Assembly (NCBI GenBank): GCA_016210745.1
Contig: JACQTO010000257.1
Location: forward strand, 1-40,889
Direction of reading: 5' to 3'
Origin: Betaproteobacteria bacterium
GTDB taxonomy: Bacteria; Pseudomonadota; Gammaproteobacteria; Burkholderiales; SG8-39
Length of the DNA stretch: 40,889 nucleotides
Positions 36,147 to 40,889 of this stretch are shown piece after piece; position 1 is the stretch's first letter, and the number at the start of each line of letters is the position of its first letter. A program made the translations under genes and the position numbers. The notes under the pieces were generated by a model that had not been told where the DNA came from, searched no databases, and was given only the letters and a program-made list of their open reading frames with translations.

Positions 36147-37838
36147 TCAACTCGTACGGCGATAGTTGATTTCCGTAATGACGTTCAATACCGCCTGGCG
36201 TTTCTCGTCTCGCACTTGGTGCAAGGCGCGCTGGAGTGCATGCGGCAGCTCGGCAGGATCCTCGACCCGCTCGCCGTATCCTCCGCACGCTTCCACGACC
36301 TTCTCGTAATCGGGCGCGGGCTCCAGTGTCGAAAGCGGCGGTTCGGCTTCCCGTGCGGCGTATCCGTCGGGGTACATTTTCAGCGTGGAACGATGCACGG
36401 CACCCCAGCGGCGGTTGTTGAAAATCACCGTGAGGACCGGCAGATTCTCGGCCCGCGACACGAAATGGAATGGCGTCGGATTGCCGAGCATGTAAATGCC
36501 GTCGCCGACCGAGGCGATAACGGTCGCTTCCGGCCGCGCCAGCTTGGCGCCGAGCGCCGCGCCCATCCCCCATCCCAGGGCTCCGACCGAGCTGAGAGCG
36601 AAATAGGTGCCGGGCCGGCGAATCCGGAGTTCCTCCATCACCATGGGATACTCGTTGATGACGATCGTGTCGTCGTCTTTGGCTCGATCGATGCAGTGGG
36701 TGACCCAGCGCGCCGACATCTCCTTCGGCGGCTCGTCGCCCATGCGCGCGGCCGGCGAGCGCGTGGCCGCGATTTCGGTGCGGCGCGGCGCAGGTGCAGC
36801 ACCGTCGATGAGAAGTTCCAGGCCCGCGAGAATAGCGGCCGTTTCCCCGGTGAGCGCGTTGTCGCAGCGGAATCCCCGCAGCGGGTAACGCGCGAAATGC
36901 GGGTCGGTGCCAAGATGCACGACCTTCGCCTCGGGGCGCGGCTGGACCTCGTCGGGAATCCAGGGAACGTCGCACTCGAGCACGAGCACTAGGTCCGCCT
37001 TCTTGAGCAGGGGCACCGGATCGTACCCAAAGTGCATCGGGTGGTCGGTCGAGAGGCTCGCGAATCGCGGGCGGTACTGCGTAACGGGAATGGCCAGGCG
37101 CTCGGAAAAACGGCCGAGCGCCTCCCAGGCCGCCGAGGTCCTGCCTGCGCCGGCCGTGATGATCAGCGGACGCTCGGCGCGGCGGATCAGCTCTGCCACT
37201 TGCGCAAGCGAGGCGGGATCCGGGTGCGGGGGGCTGGCCGGCGCGAGGGTTTGTGCTGGCGGCAACGGATTTTCGTGGCCCGCGGCAAGGACTTCACGCG
37301 GCAGAATCAGACTCACGGGGCCCCTGGGATGGCTGTTGGCGAGCGCCAGGGCGCGATCGACAGCCGCTACCATTTGCGAGGGATGGCGCAGCTCGTAATT
37401 CCATTTCGTTACCTCGCGCGTCAGGGCACCCTGGTCGAACATTTCCTGGGCCCAGTTGATGTAGTTGTCGCGCCCGCCGGGAACTCCCCCCTCGGTCCAG
37501 GGCGTGCATCCGGCGCTAAACAGCATGGGAATATTCTCGCGCGAGGCGTTGAACAGCCCGCAAAGCGCATTTGCCGTCCCGAGTCCCACGTGCACCATGA
37601 CCGCCTGCACCCGGTTTGTGAGCATGGTGTAGCCATAAGCCATGCTGACCGCAACGTTCTCGTGCGGCACCAACACCGGCCGCGGCACCCGCGCGCCGCT
37701 GTGCTTGGCCGCGGCGTATGCCTCGATGATCGGTGAAAAATCGGATCCGGCGGTCGCGAACAGATAGTCGATCTCGCGCAGCGCGAGCAACTCGAGGTAC
37801 GCCCCGGCAACGGTCTGTGTTCCGAGATCGCGTTTCAT
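36147..37838 (-). CDS. Thiamine diphosphate-dependent enzyme (acetolactate synthase/benzoylformate decarboxylase family)
   Basis: This 563-residue protein has the three-domain layout of the POX-like family. The N-terminal pyrimidine-binding domain has the catalytic Glu in VPHENVAVSMAYGYTM. The central domain follows (PLIITAGAGRTSAAWEALG). The C-terminal diphosphate-binding domain has the Mg-ThDP motif starting ASVGDGIYMLG and ending in IFNNRRWGAV (Gly-Asp-Gly ... Asn-Asn). It is more diverged from acetolactate synthase than a biosynthetic IlvB, and no small subunit is present, so a catabolic 2-oxo-acid decarboxylase or carboligase is more likely. The ATG at 37838 is preferred over a TTG 15 codons upstream. 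It heads a unit with a Bug receptor and lies next to an IclR regulator. Confidence 0.88.
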   Translation of the reverse strand: MKRDLGTQTVAGAYLELLALREIDYLFATAGSDFSPIIEAYAAAKHSGARVPRPVLVPHENVAVSMAYGYTMLTNRVQAVMVHVGLGTANALCGLFNASRENIPMLFSAGCTPWTEGGVPGGRDNYINWAQEMFDQGALTREVTKWNYELRHPSQMVAAVDRALALANSHPRGPVSLILPREVLAAGHENPLPPAQTLAPASPPHPDPASLAQVAELIRRAERPLIITAGAGRTSAAWEALGRFSERLAIPVTQYRPRFASLSTDHPMHFGYDPVPLLKKADLVLVLECDVPWIPDEVQPRPEAKVVHLGTDPHFARYPLRGFRCDNALTGETAAILAGLELLIDGAAPAPRRTEIAATRSPAARMGDEPPKEMSARWVTHCIDRAKDDDTIVINEYPMVMEELRIRRPGTYFALSSVGALGWGMGAALGAKLARPEATVIASVGDGIYMLGNPTPFHFVSRAENLPVLTVIFNNRRWGAVHRSTLKMYPDGYAAREAEPPLSTLEPAPDYEKVVEACGGYGERVEDPAELPHALQRALHQVRDEKRQAVLNVITEINYRRTS

Positions 37839-38002
37839 GCGGCCGCCAATTTCGAAAACATTTCTCTCACATGCTCCAAACAAAGGGCGCCTTTGGCTGC
37901 GGCGGGCGAGCGTGGTCGGGAACTGCCGATTGGTTTCATGTTTTCCCCGTAATTCGTGTTTTGGAGTGGGCCAGAGGCACCTCGAATTTCAAAATGCGCG
38001 CC

Positions 38003-38031
38003 ATCATGTATTCGATCCACCCTCAAGTCAA
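38003..38031 (-). promoter_or_regulatory. Candidate promoter of the thiamine-diphosphate enzyme operon
   Basis: On the minus strand TTGACT (38031-38026), a 17-bp spacer and CATGAT (38008-38003) match sigma-70 boxes at 5 of 6 and 4 of 6. It would give a leader of about 160 nt before the 37838 start. Confidence 0.35.
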
Positions 38032-38115
38032 TTCTGGGCCGACCACCACTCCTGCACGCCGGTTCCCCGCACACAACTTGCCCGAGAGTACGGTCAGATA
38101 GCAGCGAAGATGACA

Positions 38116-38946
38116 TTAGCGCGGCGGGCGGTTGGCGATCGCGACCGAAGCGTTCATCTGCTCGGCGGCCCGGTGCAACTTGGGCAAGAGTTTCGCGATC
38201 AGCCGTTTCTCGTTGGTGAGCGGCCGATTGACCGAGATATTGAGCGCCGCGAGCACGCGACCCTGTGGATCACGCACCGGTACCGAAAGGCCGGAGATGT
38301 GCTGCCCCATCTCGCCTGTTATCCAGGAATAGCCCTTCGCCCGGTCCGCGGCGATAATTTTGCGCAAGCGCGCAGGGTCGGTCACCGTGCGCGGCGCATA
38401 AGTGCGAAACTCCGCGCGCGCGAAATAATGCTTGAGCTGCGCCTCGGTCAGCCCGCCGAGCAGCACGCGGCCCATCGAGGTGCAGTAGGCGGGCAGGCGC
38501 GAACCGACCGTTACGCGGATGGGAAGAATGTGGTGCACCGGGATGCGCAGCACGTACACGATCTCGATGTCATCGAGTACCGAAAGGCTGCACGTCTCGC
38601 CCAGAGTTTCCACCAGACCTTCCAGAATGGGCTCGGCAAATGTCCAAAGCGGCATCGAGGAGAGGTACGCATAGCCGAGCGACAGTACCTTCGGCGTGAG
38701 GGAAAAGTGCCGCCCGTTCTGACCCGCGTAGCCCAGTTCCTGCAGCGTGAGCAGGTAGCGCCGCGCTCCGGCACGAGTAAGCCCAGTGCGCTCGGCGACC
38801 TGCGACAGCGTGAGAGCTTGGGTGTGTTCGCCGAAAGCGTGGATTACTGCGAAGCCTTTGGCGAGTGCACCGATGAAGTGGCGGTCCCCGGCGGTCCGGC
38901 TTGCCGCAGGAGGCGATGGGTCCGTTCGGGGCAAGGGCGCCGGCAT
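38116..38946 (-). CDS. IclR family transcriptional regulator
   Basis: This 276-residue regulator has an N-terminal winged helix (about residues 25-85) with ALAKGFAVIHAFGE, LTLSQVAERTGLTRAGARRYL and a C-terminal effector domain with PLWTFAEPILEGLVETLGET, YCTSMGRVLLGGL, AADRAKGYSWITGEM and GLSVPVRDPQGRVLAALNIS. Sequence type is PcaR/PobR-like, regulators of aromatic and other acid catabolism that respond to pathway metabolites. I prefer the ATG at 38946, which has GGGAG 9 nt upstream. A GTG at 38979 would start inside the inverted repeat that looks like the gene's own operator. It probably controls the adjacent thiamine-diphosphate enzyme/Bug unit as well as itself. Confidence 0.92.
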   Translation of the reverse strand: MPAPLPRTDPSPPAASRTAGDRHFIGALAKGFAVIHAFGEHTQALTLSQVAERTGLTRAGARRYLLTLQELGYAGQNGRHFSLTPKVLSLGYAYLSSMPLWTFAEPILEGLVETLGETCSLSVLDDIEIVYVLRIPVHHILPIRVTVGSRLPAYCTSMGRVLLGGLTEAQLKHYFARAEFRTYAPRTVTDPARLRKIIAADRAKGYSWITGEMGQHISGLSVPVRDPQGRVLAALNISVNRPLTNEKRLIAKLLPKLHRAAEQMNASVAIANRPPR

Positions 38947-38963
38947 CGATTTTTTCTCCCGGA

Positions 38964-39000
38964 TGTGCGCTATGCGCACACATTAGTATCTATGCGCACA
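38964..39000. promoter_or_regulatory. IclR-type operator: palindrome plus direct repeat
   Basis: TGTGCGC-TAT-GCGCACA (38964-38980) is a perfect 7-bp inverted repeat with a 3-nt centre. Its right half extended, TATGCGCACA (38971-38980), recurs exactly at 38991-39000, a 20-bp period. The site lies between the divergent iclR-type gene and rlmE, just upstream of the iclR start at 38946, as expected for autoregulation. Confidence 0.6.
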
Positions 39001-39102
39001 AGACTAAGGCAATCGGCAAAGCCGTGTCAAGCAACTCTCAAAACGCTTGGGCAGTGCAGGTCCGGGCACCTGTGGGCCAAGAGCCGGTTAAGATAGGTGA
39101 AC

Positions 39103-39774
39103 ATGGCAAAGTCGGGATCCAGCAAGCGCTGGCTGCAAAGGCATGTCAGCGATCCATACGTCCGCGGAGCGCAGCAGCAAGGCTATCGTTCGCGCGCGGC
39201 CTACAAACTGATCGAAATCGACGCCAAGGACCGATTGCTTGCGCCGGGCCAGGTCGTGGTCGACTTGGGTGCTGCGCCCGGTTCCTGGGCCCAGGTGATC
39301 GCCGGGCGGGTGCAGCCCGGCGGGCGTGTGATCGCCGTCGATTTGCTCGATCTGGAACCGATCCCGGGGGTTGAATTCGTCCGCGGGGATTTTCGCCAAG
39401 CCGAGGTGCTGGCGCGCATCGAGGGCTTGCTTCAGGAGAGCAAGGTCGATCTTGTGGTTTCCGATTTGGCACCCAATCTAACGGGTGTGGCGGCAAGCGA
39501 CCAATCGCGCTCGCTGCTTTTGTGTGAATTGGTGCTCGAATTCGCGCGTTTACGGCTGAAACCGCGGGGTGCGCTTCTGGTCAAAGTGTTTCAGGGGGCC
39601 GGATATATCGAGTTCCTGGCCGAAATGCGGCGTGTTTTCGGGTCGGTTGTATCGCGCAAACCCAAGGCCTCGCGCGGTGAATCGGCGGAAATGTATCTGC
39701 TGGGGAAGGGTATCAAAGCGCAGGATTCGGGATTCAGGATTCAGGATTCAGGAGGACGAAGGGTTGAGGATTGA
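39103..39774 (+). CDS. rlmE: 23S rRNA (uridine-2'-O-)-methyltransferase RlmE (FtsJ/RrmJ)
   Basis: RlmE methylates U2552 in the A loop of 23S rRNA using SAM. The protein opens RWLQRHVSDPYVRGAQQQGY and YRSRAAYKLIEID (catalytic Lys of the K-D-K-E tetrad). Motif I follows as VVVDLGAAPGSWAQVIAGR, then VVSDLAPNLTGV with the catalytic Asp, and GALLVKVFQGAGY with the second Lys. The ATG at 39103 has AGGTG just upstream; an in-frame GTG two codons earlier is possible. The last about 19 residues (from KAQDSGFRIQDSG) are encoded by a degenerate GGATTCA repeat tract and go beyond the normal family end, so the original stop seems to have been lost into the repeat. Confidence 0.95.
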   Translation: MAKSGSSKRWLQRHVSDPYVRGAQQQGYRSRAAYKLIEIDAKDRLLAPGQVVVDLGAAPGSWAQVIAGRVQPGGRVIAVDLLDLEPIPGVEFVRGDFRQAEVLARIEGLLQESKVDLVVSDLAPNLTGVAASDQSRSLLLCELVLEFARLRLKPRGALLVKVFQGAGYIEFLAEMRRVFGSVVSRKPKASRGESAEMYLLGKGIKAQDSGFRIQDSGGRRVED

Positions 39775-39860
39775 GGATCTAGGGTTGAAGATTTGGCGCT
39801 ATTGAGCCAGGTATCCTGCAATTTGGTTTCCCTCGATCCTAAATCCTTAATCCGAGATCC
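39723..39860 (+). repeat. Degenerate GGATTCA/GGATTGA repeats at the rlmE 3' end and beyond
   Basis: Four heptamers (GGATTCG, then GGATTCA three times, 39723-39750) are followed by looser GGATTGA/GGATCTA units to about 39783. Related units appear in reverse orientation at 39836-39860 (GATCCTAAATCCTTAATCC), ending just before TTTTTG. The two arms could pair and act as a terminator for rlmE transcripts. Confidence 0.6.
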
Positions 39861-39869
39861 TTTTTGTTC

Positions 39870-39897
39870 TTCATCCAGCTTGCGATTGGATTAAAAT
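39870..39897 (+). promoter_or_regulatory. Candidate promoter of ftsH
   Basis: TTCATC (39870-39875), a 16-bp spacer and TAAAAT (39892-39897) form a possible sigma-70 pair with a near-consensus -10. No heat-shock (sigma-32) CCCCAT-type -10 was seen. The start would be about 30 nt before the ftsH initiation codon. Confidence 0.4.
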
Positions 39898-39936
39898 GAC
39901 CGATTCGCGGCCGAATGTGGCTGCAAAGGAAGGCAA

Positions 39937-40889
39937 TTGAATAATCTGTTCAAGAATCTCGTGATTTGGCTTGTCATCGGCCTGGTGCTGATGACGGTCT
40001 TCAACCAGTTCAACACGCGCCAGGCGATCCAGGCGCCGATGGAGTATTCGCAATTCATCGACGAGGTGAAGGCCGGGCGCATCGAGAAGGTCCTGATCGA
40101 GGGCCGCATCATCAAGGCGACCACCAACGACAAGAAGAGGGTGACGGTCTATTCCCCCGGGGACATCTGGCTGGTGTCCGATCTGCTCAAGTACGGGGTC
40201 AAGATCGAAGCGAAGCCCGAGGAAGAGCCTTCGCTGCTGATGAACATCTTCGTGTCCTGGTTCCCGATGCTGCTGCTGATCGGGGTGTGGGTGTTTTTCA
40301 TGCGGCAGATGCAGGGCGGTGGCCGGGGCGGTGCGTTCTCTTTCGGCAAGTCGCGTGCGCGCATGATGGACGAATCGAACAACAACGTCACTTTCGCCGA
40401 CGTCGCCGGTTTCGAGGAGGCCAAGGAAGAAGTCTCCGAACTGGTCGAATTACTGCGCGATCCGACCAAGTTCCAGAAGTTGGGCGGGCGCATCCCGAAA
40501 GGCGTGCTCATGGTCGGCAATCCCGGCACCGGCAAGACGCTGCTTGCGCGCGCCATAGCCGGAGAGGCCAAGGTGCCGTTCTTTTCCATCTCCGGGTCGG
40601 ATTTCGTCGAGATGTTCGTCGGCGTGGGTGCGGCGCGCGTGCGCGACATGTTCGAACAGGCGACGAAGCATGCGCCCTGCATCGTATTCATCGACGAAAT
40701 CGATGCGGTCGGCCGCCAGCGCGGCGCGGGCTTGGGCGGGGGAAATGACGAGCGCGAACAGACGCTGAACCAACTGCTGGTGGAAATGGACGGTTTCGAG
40801 GGCACCGCCGGCGTGATCGAGATCGCGGCGACCAACCGCCCCGACGTGCTCGATCCTGCATTAATGCGCCCGGGCCGTTTCGACCGCCA
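39937..40889 (+). CDS. ftsH: ATP-dependent zinc metalloprotease FtsH, N-terminal part, runs off window
   Basis: FtsH is a hexameric inner-membrane AAA+ protease that degrades misfolded membrane proteins and regulators such as LpxC and sigma-32. The visible 317 residues start at TTG, preceded by AAAGGAAGG. TM1 is at about residues 7-22 ([15 protein letters not shown]), a periplasmic domain follows, and TM2 is at about 100-118 ([15 protein letters not shown]). The AAA module begins [19 protein letters not shown]. Walker A reads GNPGTGKT where the family has GPPGTGKT. Walker B is [17 protein letters not shown] and SRH begins [20 protein letters not shown]. The zinc-protease domain lies beyond the end. 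It follows rlmE, as usual in proteobacteria. Confidence 0.97.
   Translation, partial: MNNLFKNLVIWLVIGLVLMTVFNQFNTRQAIQAPMEYSQFIDEVKAGRIEKVLIEGRIIKATTNDKKRVTVYSPGDIWLVSDLLKYGVKIEAKPEEEPSLLMNIFVSWFPMLLLIGVWVFFMRQMQGGGRGGAFSFGKSRARMMDESNNNVTFADVAGFEEAKEEVSELVELLRDPTKFQKLGGRIPKGVLMVGNPGTGKTLLARAIAGEAKVPFFSISGSDFVEMFVGVGAARVRDMFEQATKHAPCIVFIDEIDAVGRQRGAGLGGGNDEREQTLNQLLVEMDGFEGTAGVIEIAATNRPDVLDPALMRPGRFDR

Noticed and set aside
36109..36975. An N-terminal extension of about 289 codons to the Bug gene
   Set aside because: It lies over the coding sequence of the thiamine-diphosphate enzyme in another frame, and the real start has a signal peptide and GAGGAGGAAGAG ribosome site.

Overview
The window reads as one GC-rich chromosomal segment of a betaproteobacterium, probably Burkholderiales-like. 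Two things point there: the gene order bamE-dapB-carA-carB-greA-yhbY ... rlmE-ftsH on the right, and two orphan Bug/TctC-type periplasmic binding proteins. The genus cannot be fixed from sequence alone. No rRNA, tRNA, CRISPR array, insertion sequence or prophage gene was found.

Left part (1-7200): a truncated tungsten-type aldehyde:ferredoxin oxidoreductase diverges from a GMC alcohol dehydrogenase, which converges on a Bug binding protein. A two-CBS-domain protein and a DHA2-type MFS exporter follow, then a long non-coding leader and a Gly/Met-rich Spy/CpxP-like periplasmic protein. Signalling block (7200-15040): a 1025-residue double hybrid histidine kinase, a long-form HisG, an RssA-like patatin, a methyl-accepting chemotaxis protein and a receiver-only NarL-type response regulator. 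Transport/catabolic block (15530-20550, all minus strand): an FAD-dependent dehydrogenase, then an NMT1/SsuA-like binding protein, permease and ATPase, and a glutathione S-transferase. This looks like uptake plus modification of an unknown organic compound.

Middle (20900-28000): an exported SAM-methyltransferase-fold protein, a ROK sugar kinase, divergent polyphosphate kinase (ppk) and Ppx/GppA phosphatase genes, a SixA phosphohistidine phosphatase and a dodecin. Right part (28100-40889): bamE overlaps dapB, followed by carA with its own promoter and a leader hairpin, carB, greA and, convergent to it, yhbY. A catabolic island (Bug protein, thiamine-diphosphate enzyme, IclR regulator with a visible operator) sits between yhbY and rlmE-ftsH, and ftsH runs off the end.

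The most striking non-coding signal is a repeated element of about 125 bp in two copies, at 6209-6331 (after the MFS gene) and 30626-30754 (between carA and carB). Its flanks are conserved and exactly equal in length (42 and 35 nt). Its core is a long near-perfect or perfect palindrome whose sequence differs between copies, yet every difference in one arm is matched in the other. I do not recognise it as a known family. Other regulatory-looking signals are an IclR operator with a 20-bp period, a 21-bp-period direct repeat upstream of the flavoprotein operon, interleaved inverted repeats in the Spy-like gene's leader, and AGGATT-type degenerate repeats at hisG and rlmE.
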